Positions 1 to 6,028 of a stretch of 27,965 nt of DNA are shown one piece after another. This stretch comes from JBAZWV01 sp964393325. Lineage in GTDB: Bacteria; Patescibacteriota; Patescibacteriia; 2-12-FULL-60-25. The first letter of the stretch is position 1. Every line of letters starts with the position of its first letter. The position numbers were made by a program, and so were the translations under genes. The notes under the pieces were generated by a model, which worked only from the letters and a program-made list of their open reading frames with translations, was not told where the DNA came from and searched no databases. The stretch is taken from positions 1 to 27,965 of the forward strand of contig CAYMTE010000015.1 of assembly GCA_964393325.1 (NCBI GenBank), read 5' to 3'.

Positions 1-78
1 GGAGAGCTCACGAGAGGGCGGAAGCCCTTTCGTGGGAGCGAACATCGTGAGCGAGTGAGATGCCCTAGTCCCCGAGCC
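1..78. other. Upstream remnant with a GNRA-capped hairpin
   Basis: This stretch precedes a strong terminator and is cut by the window edge, so its identity is open. Positions 9-34 fold into an 11-bp stem (one G-U pair) closed by a GGAA tetraloop, which suggests structured RNA. Two frames also run in from the edge and stop at 56-58 (TGA) and 82-84 (TAA), so it could instead be the last codons of a protein gene. I do not recognise the RNA: it lacks the tmRNA 3' end and I see no RNase P core motif. Confidence 0.3.
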
Positions 79-116
79 ATATAAAACATGCCGTCATCAA
101 ACGGCGTGTTTTATAT
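79..116 (+). terminator. Rho-independent terminator, possibly bidirectional
   Basis: A 16-bp stem (79-94 with 101-116, one G-U pair) closes on a 6-nt loop. The GC-rich top is followed by TTTT at 109-112 and an AT-rich base. The arms are near-symmetric, so AAAA precedes the stem on the other side and termination could also work on the minus strand. It most simply ends whatever transcript enters from the left. Confidence 0.7.
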
Positions 117-132
117 ATCAGACAAGGAGCTG

Positions 133-161
133 TTGACTATTCGTCTTTTTCTTGTTAGTAC
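133..161 (+). promoter_or_regulatory. Putative sigma-70-type promoter of the membrane-protein gene
   Basis: TTGACT (133-138) lies 17 bp before TAGTAC (156-161). TACCCT at 159-164 is an alternative -10 with a 20-bp spacer. It sits between the terminator at 79-116 and the gene starting at 194, leaving a leader of about 25 nt that includes a GGGGG ribosome-binding site. Confidence 0.45.
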
Positions 162-193
162 CCTAGTAGAGCAAGAAACAAAGGGGGCGCAGA

Positions 194-706
194 ATGCACC
201 TTTTCAATATTCTCAAACAGCGATCCCGGCCTCGAAAGCGAGCATTGCCATGGATGAGTGAAAAGTACCTCAAACTCTTTGTGGTTCTCATGCTCTTTTC
301 CATAGTTCCCGTGGTCGGTTCGATGGCAGTTTCCAAATTACTACCGGACTACCAGAGGCTTGTGTTATTCATTCGCTACATCATTGTTCTTCCAATGTGG
401 GTCGCGTCAATCCCGGTGCTCGTTCTCGGCCTGAAAAAACAACAAAAAGAAGTTGCGCAGCTGCGAGGGCTACTTGGACAATCTGGTCGATCAGTCGAAG
501 ATGACATTCAGCACAAAAAAATGTGGTCGCGAGACTACATGTGGGCCGCGATCCTCGTCCTGAACTGTTTTTTCGCCTATCTTGCCGGTCGGACAAATCA
601 TCGGACAGCCCTGTTCGTCTCCCTGGCGATATTCTTAGGTCTTATCAGCCACAACCTCTGGCGGCTCTACATTCGTCAGCGCGGAGGGGAAGAAAAGCGA
701 CCATAA
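194..706 (+). CDS. Four-helix membrane protein of unknown function (170 aa)
   Basis: I do not recognise a family. The protein has four hydrophobic segments, near residues 26-46, 57-80, 116-134 and 137-157. A polar linker around residues 81-112 contains KKQQKE and is probably helical, and a basic N-terminal tail carries several Arg/Lys residues. The C-terminus is also basic (RQRGGEEKRP), consistent with cytoplasmic ends. The ATG at 194 is preceded by AAGGGGG with a normal gap, one of the few purine-rich ribosome-binding sites here. An internal ATG at 254 (MSEKYLK) is an alternative start that would remove the basic tail. The gene forms its own unit, with a promoter at 133-161 and a terminator at 717-767, so no partner is implied by operon structure. 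The reading frame is confident; the function is unknown. Confidence 0.7.
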   Translation: MHLFNILKQRSRPRKRALPWMSEKYLKLFVVLMLFSIVPVVGSMAVSKLLPDYQRLVLFIRYIIVLPMWVASIPVLVLGLKKQQKEVAQLRGLLGQSGRSVEDDIQHKKMWSRDYMWAAILVLNCFFAYLAGRTNHRTALFVSLAIFLGLISHNLWRLYIRQRGGEEKRP

Positions 707-716
707 AACTCAATCG

Positions 717-767
717 GCATCTCTGAACCCTCCTCATACAAGAGGAACGGTTCGCAGATGCTTTTTT
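717..767 (+). terminator. Rho-independent terminator after the membrane-protein gene
   Basis: GCATCT (717-722) pairs with AGATGC (756-761), and GAACC (725-729) pairs with GGTTC (749-753). They form a long stem with one G-U pair and one C-C mismatch. CCTC (732-735) and GAGG (742-745) extend it inside the loop. TTTTTT (762-767) follows immediately. It lies 10 nt after the stop codon. Confidence 0.8.
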
Positions 768-801
768 ATCTGCGAAATCCGCCTATGCAGCGGCTCAGAT
801 A

Positions 802-830
802 TTGACGGAATGGTCGTTTCATCTTATACA
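802..830 (+). promoter_or_regulatory. Promoter of the 82-residue zinc-finger gene
   Basis: TTGACG (802-807), a 17-bp spacer and TATACA (825-830) give a near-consensus sigma-70-type promoter. The predicted start near 837 leaves a leader of about 38 nt ending in GGAGG (866-870), just before the ATG at 875. It lies directly downstream of the terminator at 717-767. Confidence 0.65.
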
Positions 831-874
831 GAAACGGATTCGAGCGCCGTTCCCTTGTAACAACTGGAGGCTGT

Positions 875-1123
875 ATGTGCTGGAGAGATGATATCGTGCA
901 GCAACGACGATGCAGCATGTGCGGAAAAGAGTATTTTGGAGCTCTTGGGCACCCGAATTGCTCCAAATGGCCGCCGAAACTCACAGCGAGCAGCGAGGCC
1001 GATTCGCCGACGGAGCCGTCGCCTCCGCTGCCACTTCAAGAAGAGCACCCCGGTCTGGCGAAGACGCGGCCGGTGCCGATGAAGACCAAGAAGATGCGCA
1101 AGCGTCGACGCTCCACGACATGA
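875..1123 (+). CDS. Mini zinc-finger protein with basic tail (82 aa)
   Basis: This small gene is supported by context: promoter at 802-830, GGAGG at 866-870 and terminator at 1147-1172. The protein has C13-x2-C16-x9-H26-x2-C29, a likely zinc site that includes a CGKEYF segment like that after the first Cys pair of classical fingers. A proline/serine/glutamate-rich linker follows (about 36-66), then a very basic end with KTKKMRKRRR. The layout suggests a zinc-stabilised knob on a nucleic-acid-binding tail, but that is inference. GTG at 896 is an alternative start with GGAGAG 9 nt upstream and would keep the finger. Other frames overlap this region (for example 910-1260), but only this one has a recognisable motif and matching signals. 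The 48-residue protein at 5516 has the same ligand spacing. Function unknown. Confidence 0.6.
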   Translation: MCWRDDIVQQRRCSMCGKEYFGALGHPNCSKWPPKLTASSEADSPTEPSPPLPLQEEHPGLAKTRPVPMKTKKMRKRRRSTT

Positions 1124-1146
1124 ACGTCGCCTTGACCAATACGGTC

Positions 1147-1172
1147 CCCGCAGTCCTTCCTGTGGGTTTTTT
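1147..1172 (+). terminator. Rho-independent terminator after the zinc-finger gene
   Basis: CCCGCAG (1147-1153) pairs with CTGTGGG (1160-1166), one G-U pair, over a 6-nt loop. TTTTTT (1167-1172) follows. The end of the T tract abuts the extended -10 element of gpsA. Confidence 0.75.
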
Positions 1173-1175
1173 ATA

Positions 1176-1184
1176 TGCTACACT
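1176..1184 (+). promoter_or_regulatory. Extended -10 promoter of gpsA
   Basis: TGCTACACT is an extended -10 (TGn plus TACACT at 1179-1184). No good -35 lies 17 bp upstream, as is common for extended -10 promoters. The hexamer ends 9 nt before the ATG at 1194, predicting a leader of only a few nucleotides. Confidence 0.5.
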
Positions 1185-1193
1185 TTCCGCGAT

Positions 1194-2078
1194 ATGCCTT
1201 CGCCCCGCCTTCTCTTCATTGGACACGGCAAAATTGGGTCAGCGATTCACCATGTGTTGACGCACGGCCGACGAACACAACTTCATATCGACAGCTGGGA
1301 TGTTGATCGTTCGCGAATGACAAAACCATGTGAGCTTGCAGACGTTGCACCGGGCGCAGATATGATTTTTCTTTGCGTGCCCTCATGGTGTCTTGCGGAT
1401 GTCGCACACGCGCTCAGGCCCTATCTTTCTTCGCGCACAATCCTGATCGGCGTTTCCAAGGGCCTAGATCGAGATACCTTTGAAACGTTGGATCAGATAC
1501 TCGAATCGCATTTTCCAAAGCAGCCGTTCGCATTACTATTCGGTCCCATGCTTGCGGATGAGCTTCTGGATGGGCGGGTCGGTGCGGCATCTGTCGCCTC
1601 GCGGCAACCACGCGTGCGTCATGCCGTCTCGCACCTCTTTACTGGTACCGCGCTCCGAACCGTTCCGACAGCAGATGTGCGCGGCGTCGCGATGTGTGGC
1701 GTTCTCAAAAATATCTACGCCGTTGGACTCGGCATCGCCAAAGAACTCAAACTCGGGGACAACTTCAATGGATGGTATGTCGAGCAGTCGCTGGCGGAAA
1801 TGCGACGCATTCTTCAACACATGGGAGGAAAACCAGCAACGCTATTGGAACCCGCGGGGATCGGGGATTTTGTGGCGACGGGATTCAGCATCCTTTCGAA
1901 AAACGTAACGTATGGTCGTGAGCTCGCCTTACATGGCGAATCATCTTCGCCCTCTGAAGGCGCGGTGTCACTCAAGCCGCTCGCGAAGCGACTCGGTGCA
2001 ACGGCAAACACGCTTCCACTATTCACCAAACTGCAAAAAATCGTCTTACGCGGCGCCGATCCTCGCACGCTGATTTAA
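1194..2078 (+). CDS. gpsA: Glycerol-3-phosphate dehydrogenase [NAD(P)+]
   Basis: GpsA interconverts dihydroxyacetone phosphate and sn-glycerol 3-phosphate, the backbone for phospholipids, in the cytoplasm. The N-terminal Rossmann fold shows GHGKIG (10-15). The substrate and catalytic region has the VSKG lysine (K89), GPMLADE (117-123) and LKN with the catalytic lysine equivalent K172. The C-terminal helical domain has GIGDFVATG (222-230) and NVTYGREL, the usual site of the conserved Arg. At 294 residues it is shorter than typical bacterial GpsA (about 330). The start is supported by an extended -10 promoter nine nucleotides upstream, and the first residues lead straight into the Rossmann strand. 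The next gene follows after 2 nt, so the two are almost certainly co-transcribed. Confidence 0.93.
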   Translation: MPSPRLLFIGHGKIGSAIHHVLTHGRRTQLHIDSWDVDRSRMTKPCELADVAPGADMIFLCVPSWCLADVAHALRPYLSSRTILIGVSKGLDRDTFETLDQILESHFPKQPFALLFGPMLADELLDGRVGAASVASRQPRVRHAVSHLFTGTALRTVPTADVRGVAMCGVLKNIYAVGLGIAKELKLGDNFNGWYVEQSLAEMRRILQHMGGKPATLLEPAGIGDFVATGFSILSKNVTYGRELALHGESSSPSEGAVSLKPLAKRLGATANTLPLFTKLQKIVLRGADPRTLI

Positions 2079-2080
2079 CT

Positions 2081-2959
2081 ATGCTCTCACAACCCCTCTT
2101 CATTCTTCCGTTTGATCACCGCAGTTCATTCTCACGCGACCTGCTTGGCTACGAAGGCACGCTCTCGAAGACGCAGCACCGAAAGGTCGTCGAACTCAAA
2201 GAGATTGTCTATCGTGGGTTTGAGCATGCGATCGCGAGCGAATCGCATCGTGGCGAATTCGGCATCTTGATTGACGAAGAATATGGAAGCGCGCTCCTTC
2301 GCAAGGCAAAAAAACTCGGCGTGCAGATCTGCCTCACCACAGAACAAAGCGGGAAGGAGGAGTATTACTTTGAATACGGAACGGGATTTCGTGCGCACAT
2401 CAACGCGTTTGCTCCGCAGTATGTAAAAGCATTGGTTCGATACAATCCGGAACACGTCGATCTGAATCAACGGCAACTCAAGCGACTCAAAACGCTTGCG
2501 GATTTTTGTCATGCAAGCGGATATCGACTGCTCTTCGAGCTCCTCGTGCCACCAACGGACGCAAATCTTGCGCGCGTAAAAACCAAAGAGGCGTTCGACG
2601 CGAAGCTTCGCGCGACGCTGACCATCAAAGCGATCAAAGAGATCCAAGAGATCGTTGATGTTGATATTTGGAAGCTTGAGGGCTTCACAAAAACGGAGTG
2701 GGGGAAGGTCGTCAAAGCGATCAAGCCCACGGCGAGAATCATCGTTCTGGGACGCGGAGCTGACAAAAAACAGGTGAAACAATGGCTCATTGACGGTGCA
2801 GCGTACGACGCCATCATCGGTTTTGCGGTCGGACGAACCATTTTTTATGAGCCTCTGAAGGCGTATCTAGCCGGGAAGCACTCAAAAGACGAGGCGGCCG
2901 AGGCAATCGGGCGAAATTTCGCCTCGTACGTCCGGCTATGGCGCAAGACGAAGAGATAG
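2081..2959 (+). CDS. DUF2090 / IolC C-terminal-like aldolase-fold protein
   Basis: The start LFILPFDHRSSF (6-17) and segments such as FELLVPP (152-158), WKLEGF (197-202) and IVLGRGA fit the DUF2090 family. That family forms the C-terminal half of bifunctional IolC proteins and is annotated as a 2-deoxy-5-keto-gluconate-6-phosphate aldolase domain with a TIM-barrel fold. Here it stands alone, without the sugar kinase domain, and no inositol-catabolism gene is nearby. The lysine in WKLEG (K198) is a candidate Schiff-base residue, but I cannot confirm this. It lies 2 nt after gpsA, so a triose-phosphate or sugar-phosphate substrate is plausible by context. The family call is fairly confident; the substrate is unknown. 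Confidence 0.75.
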   Translation: MLSQPLFILPFDHRSSFSRDLLGYEGTLSKTQHRKVVELKEIVYRGFEHAIASESHRGEFGILIDEEYGSALLRKAKKLGVQICLTTEQSGKEEYYFEYGTGFRAHINAFAPQYVKALVRYNPEHVDLNQRQLKRLKTLADFCHASGYRLLFELLVPPTDANLARVKTKEAFDAKLRATLTIKAIKEIQEIVDVDIWKLEGFTKTEWGKVVKAIKPTARIIVLGRGADKKQVKQWLIDGAAYDAIIGFAVGRTIFYEPLKAYLAGKHSKDEAAEAIGRNFASYVRLWRKTKR

Positions 2960-2961
2960 CG

Positions 2962-2967
2962 TATCCT
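2962..2967 (+). promoter_or_regulatory. -10 element before the DEAD-box helicase
   Basis: TATCCT ends 7 nt before the ATG at 2975, the spacing expected for a leaderless transcript. It lies in the 15-nt gap after the stop of the upstream gene. No -35 is evident. Confidence 0.4.
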
Positions 2968-2974
2968 TCGCCGC

Positions 2975-4261
2975 ATGACACCACACCAACCTGGCGCTAT
3001 AACACCCGTCTTTTACGGCATGGGCATCGCCCCAAAGCTGCTTGAGGCGCTTGATCGGCTCAATTATGAGACACCGACGCCTATTCAGCATAAGTCCATT
3101 CCAATCGCGATTCAGGGAAAAGACGTGATCGGAATCGCCCAAACGGGGACCGGAAAGACGCTTGCGTTCGGTATCCCACTCATCCAGCGCCTCGCGCAAA
3201 CCAAGGGACAAGGCCTCGTGCTTCTCCCGACGCGTGAACTCGCCATTCAGGTCGAAGAAACGTTCCAAAAAATTGGCCGGAGCATCAATTTGCGAACGGC
3301 GGTTTTGATTGGAGGAACAGCGATGGGTCCGCAAAAATCCGCCCTGGCACGCAAGCCCCATGTGATCATCGCGACCCCAGGTCGTCTCATCGACCACATG
3401 GAACAGAAGTATCTCCATCTTCGCGATGTCTCCGTGCTGGTTCTTGATGAAGCGGATCGCATGCTCGATATGGGCTTCGCGCCGCAGATCAACCGTATTC
3501 TGGAAGCCGTCCCCGCCGAACGTCAGACCATGTTGTTTTCGGCAACCATGCCGGCCGACATCGTAAAAATCGCCACGCGTCACATGAAACTTCCTGTTCG
3601 CGTAGAGATTGCACGCGCCGGAACAGCATCGGAACGCGTTGAACAGGAGCTCTTCGTTGTTCGAAAAGATGAAAAAACGCGACTCCTGCAAAAATTGCTG
3701 GATGAATATCACGGGACGGTACTCGTCTTCTCGCGAACAAAATTTGGCGCAAAGAAAATCACCCGCTCCGTAAAAGGCATGGGACACTCTGCGGCAGAAA
3801 TCCACTCCAATCGTTCCCTCGCGCAACGACGTGATGCGCTTGAGGGATTTAAAAACGGAAAGTATCGCGTTCTTGTCGCGACGGATATCGCGGCGCGCGG
3901 AATCGACGTGAAGGGGATTGAGCTCGTCATCAACTACGACCTTCCAGACAATCCGGAAGACTATGTGCATCGCATCGGTCGAACGGGACGCGCCGGTCGA
4001 GAAGGTCGCGCCATTTCGTTTGCTACACCAGACCAAGGAAGCGACGTCCGCGCCATTGAACGATTGACGCGTATTCGGCTCCCACTCAAAAAGCTCCCGG
4101 AACTTCCCGCAGAACGGAATACGCACCCCGTACAAGAATCTTCCTACGAAGAACGACGTGATGCGCCGCGCGGCAACCGCCGGCGACCGTACGGAGGAAC
4201 GCGCCGACGGGGCGGAGACGACACGCGTGGATCAATGCAGAAACCGCGAGTACACTACTAG
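2975..4261 (+). CDS. DEAD-box ATP-dependent RNA helicase (RhlE-like)
   Basis: This is an ATP-dependent RNA-unwinding enzyme, probably for ribosome assembly or mRNA turnover. It shows the full motif set: F13 upstream of a Q motif TPTPIQ (33-38), AQTGTGKT (55-62), PTRELA (85-90), TPGR (134-137), DEAD (158-161) and SAT (189-191). The second RecA domain has VFSRTK, VATDIAARGID and HRIGRTGR. The C-terminal tail is Arg/Gly-rich (RRRPYGGTRRRGG), typical of RNA-binding extensions. MGFAPQINRIL after the DEAD motif resembles RhlE rather than DbpA or DeaD, but the subfamily is not certain. Length 428 fits a core plus short tail. No Shine-Dalgarno is seen at the start. pgi follows after 3 nt. Confidence 0.95.
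   Translation: MTPHQPGAITPVFYGMGIAPKLLEALDRLNYETPTPIQHKSIPIAIQGKDVIGIAQTGTGKTLAFGIPLIQRLAQTKGQGLVLLPTRELAIQVEETFQKIGRSINLRTAVLIGGTAMGPQKSALARKPHVIIATPGRLIDHMEQKYLHLRDVSVLVLDEADRMLDMGFAPQINRILEAVPAERQTMLFSATMPADIVKIATRHMKLPVRVEIARAGTASERVEQELFVVRKDEKTRLLQKLLDEYHGTVLVFSRTKFGAKKITRSVKGMGHSAAEIHSNRSLAQRRDALEGFKNGKYRVLVATDIAARGIDVKGIELVINYDLPDNPEDYVHRIGRTGRAGREGRAISFATPDQGSDVRAIERLTRIRLPLKKLPELPAERNTHPVQESSYEERRDAPRGNRRRPYGGTRRRGGDDTRGSMQKPRVHY
4251..4256 (+). promoter_or_regulatory. Possible -10 element before pgi
   Basis: TACACT lies within the last codons of the helicase gene and ends 8 nt before the pgi ATG. It matches the spacing seen at other starts in the window but has no -35 or TGn, so it could be chance. 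Confidence 0.28.
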
Positions 4262-4264
4262 CAT

Positions 4265-5506
4265 ATGCCCGACCTTCGCTACGACCCCGGCAACATGCGC
4301 CCGCGCATCGCGTCGGCGACACTGACACGCGCGAAACGTGAGGTGATTCGTCAAGCGGAGGATGGGGAACAGGGTTGGTTATTTTTACCGGACGATCGCG
4401 AAATGCGACAACGTATTCGCGCTCTTGTGAAATACGCGCAATCATTTACCGATCTTCTCGTGATCGGTATCGGCGGTTCAGATCTCGGAACACGCGCATT
4501 GTATGCCGCGCTTCGATCAGAAAAAATGCGAGGATGTCGATTGCACGTCGCGGGATCAAATACGGATCCCGATGAACTCTCGGAGATTCTTGCGCGGCTC
4601 GATCTCTCAACGACGCTCGTCAACGTCATCTCAAAATCCGGCGATACCGTTGAACCGATGACGACGTTTCTCATCGTGCGCGACGCGCTCATTCGCGCGG
4701 TCGGCGCAGATCGAGCCGCCGAACACATCGTCGCAACAACGGATGCGCAGCACGGATCTCTCCGCGCACTTGCAGAACGAGAAGGCTATCGAACGTTGCC
4801 CGTCGCAGGGAATGTTGGTGGACGGTTTTCGGTCCTCACGGACGTGGGACTTTTTCCGCTTGCCGCCGCCGGGGTCAACATCGAGAAGCTTCTGGACGGT
4901 GCGCGACGGGAACGTGACGCGTTTTTAACGGAATCGCCAGCAAAAAACGGCCCGTGTTTGTTTGCCGCAGCTCAATACGAACAAGCGATGCACGGCAAGT
5001 CGATTCAGGTGCTAATGCCGTACGCGGCGCGTCTTCGTGAATTCGCGCAGTGGTATCGACAGCTCTGGGCTGAAAGCCTTGGGAAAAACAATGGGGGACC
5101 GACGCCCGTCGCCGCCCTTGGAGCGACAGACCAGCACTCACAAATCCAGCTCTACATGGAAGGTCCGAACGATAAAACCATTACGTTTATCGACGTTGAA
5201 CGATTCGAGACCGCGCTGCGCGTTCCAGCGTCCGCGCGGCAGATTGACTCGCTCGCGTATCTCGCGAATACGCCGCTATCTAAGATCCTTCGCGCCGAAC
5301 GGGAAGCGACGGCGTCCGCGTTGACCGACGCGAAGCGCGCCAACGGAACAATCTTCTTGTCGCGGATAACGCCGGAAGCAATGGGCGCGCTCGTGATGTT
5401 TTTTGAAATCGCGACGGGAATCTCTGGCGAACTCTATGGTATCAACGCGTACAATCAGCCCGGCGTAGAGGCGGGGAAGCAAGCAATGAAACGATTACTC
5501 TCTTAA
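4265..5506 (+). CDS. pgi: Glucose-6-phosphate isomerase
   Basis: Pgi interconverts glucose 6-phosphate and fructose 6-phosphate in the cytoplasm. The SIS folds are clear: GIGGSDLG (68-75), the phosphate-binding SKSGDT (123-128), GGRFSVLTDVG (185-195), WAESLGKN (268-275) with the catalytic Glu, TDQHSQ (288-293) with the catalytic His, and NQPGVEAGK with the C-terminal catalytic Lys. At 413 residues it belongs to the shorter Pgi group found in Gram-positives and many reduced genomes rather than the roughly 550-residue E. coli type. It starts 3 nt after the helicase stop. No ribosome-binding site is visible. Confidence 0.95.
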   Translation: MPDLRYDPGNMRPRIASATLTRAKREVIRQAEDGEQGWLFLPDDREMRQRIRALVKYAQSFTDLLVIGIGGSDLGTRALYAALRSEKMRGCRLHVAGSNTDPDELSEILARLDLSTTLVNVISKSGDTVEPMTTFLIVRDALIRAVGADRAAEHIVATTDAQHGSLRALAEREGYRTLPVAGNVGGRFSVLTDVGLFPLAAAGVNIEKLLDGARRERDAFLTESPAKNGPCLFAAAQYEQAMHGKSIQVLMPYAARLREFAQWYRQLWAESLGKNNGGPTPVAALGATDQHSQIQLYMEGPNDKTITFIDVERFETALRVPASARQIDSLAYLANTPLSKILRAEREATASALTDAKRANGTIFLSRITPEAMGALVMFFEIATGISGELYGINAYNQPGVEAGKQAMKRLLS

Positions 5507-5515
5507 CACCTTTTT

Positions 5516-5662
5516 ATGATCGATGACGCACAAACCTGTGATGTTTGCGGGGAAGAATTCAACGAGGACCGCCCGCACCACATGCATACGCCCCCGAAAC
5601 CAGAGGGGGAACAGACGGACGAGCAAGGCAGCGAACCCGGAGACGCTGCCGCGACATCATGA
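5516..5662 (+). CDS. Mini zinc-finger protein with acidic tail (48 aa)
   Basis: This short gene lies 9 nt after pgi. It encodes C8-x2-C11-x9-H21-x2-H24, a likely zinc site with the CGEEF signature after the first Cys pair, followed by a tail rich in Pro, Glu, Asp and Gly. The ligand spacing is identical to the 82-residue protein at 875 (where the last ligand is Cys), and the two align as C-[SD]-[MV]-C-G-[KE]-E-[YF]. The tails have opposite charge. The frame fills the gap between pgi and the next promoter. Its TGA stop is also the TG of the extended -10 of the following gene. Without the motif it would be dismissed as noise. Function unknown. Confidence 0.6.
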   Translation: MIDDAQTCDVCGEEFNEDRPHHMHTPPKPEGEQTDEQGSEPGDAAATS

Positions 5663-5668
5663 TATCCT
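5660..5668 (+). promoter_or_regulatory. Extended -10 promoter of the YtxH-like gene
   Basis: TGATATCCT is an extended -10 (TGn plus TATCCT, 5663-5668). The TGA is the stop codon of the 48-residue gene. It leaves a leader of about 20 nt before the ATG at 5696. Confidence 0.45.
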
Positions 5669-5695
5669 AGTCCCGTAATCCTGAATGACACTTTT

Positions 5696-6028
5696 ATGAC
5701 TGACAAGAAATCTTCTTCACACATCGGCGCCGGCCTGTTGGTTGGTGCCGCGATTGGCGTTGCTGCGGCGACGTTCCTGCAATCCAAGCAAGGCAAAGCA
5801 TTTACCAAGGACCTGCAAAAGAAGACGATGGCGCTCCAAAAGAAAATTTCCATGGAGCTCAAAAAGACGGGCGATCTGACAAAAGAAAATTATCAGGATC
5901 TCGTCGAGAAGGTCGTCGCGTACTACGTCAAAACAAAGGACATCGCGCAAACCGAAATCCCGCAAGTAAAGAAAGTCTTGCTCGCGCACTGGAAGACGAT
6001 CGAAAAGGAGCTTAAGAACGTCGAATAA
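5696..6028 (+). CDS. YtxH-like membrane-anchored helical protein
   Basis: The 110-residue protein has a short polar N-terminus, one Gly/Ala-rich transmembrane segment (about 10-28, GAGLLVGAAIGVAAATFL), then a lysine-rich, mostly helical cytoplasmic region. This is the layout of the YtxH family, small stress-linked proteins of poorly defined role. A start at 5696 places the membrane segment normally. Its 3' end overlaps the 3' end of the convergent clpB by 17 nt (6012-6028), with no terminator between them. Being next to a chaperone gene may hint at a stress role, but the orientation argues against one operon. Confidence 0.72.
   Translation: MTDKKSSSHIGAGLLVGAAIGVAAATFLQSKQGKAFTKDLQKKTMALQKKISMELKKTGDLTKENYQDLVEKVVAYYVKTKDIAQTEIPQVKKVLLAHWKTIEKELKNVE

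Noticed and set aside
1..58. Group II intron domain V
   Set aside because: The hairpin at 9-34 has similar size but lacks the AGC triad and the 2-nt bulge.
910..1260. 116-residue plus-strand frame overlapping the zinc-finger gene
   Set aside because: It has no recognisable motif, runs through the terminator at 1147-1172 and into gpsA, and no ribosome-binding site supports its start. The frame at 875 fits the promoter, terminator and zinc motif.
2936..4135. 399-residue minus-strand frame opposite the DEAD-box helicase
   Set aside because: It mirrors the codon pattern of the helicase, which has complete conserved motifs. The frame is rich in Arg, Phe and Cys as expected for an antisense shadow.
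5516..5662. Group of TGA codons considered as reassigned to glycine
   Set aside because: Genes in the window end normally at TGA (for example metG, gltX and thpR) and none contains an in-frame TGA, so the Gracilibacteria/Absconditabacteria-type code is not supported.
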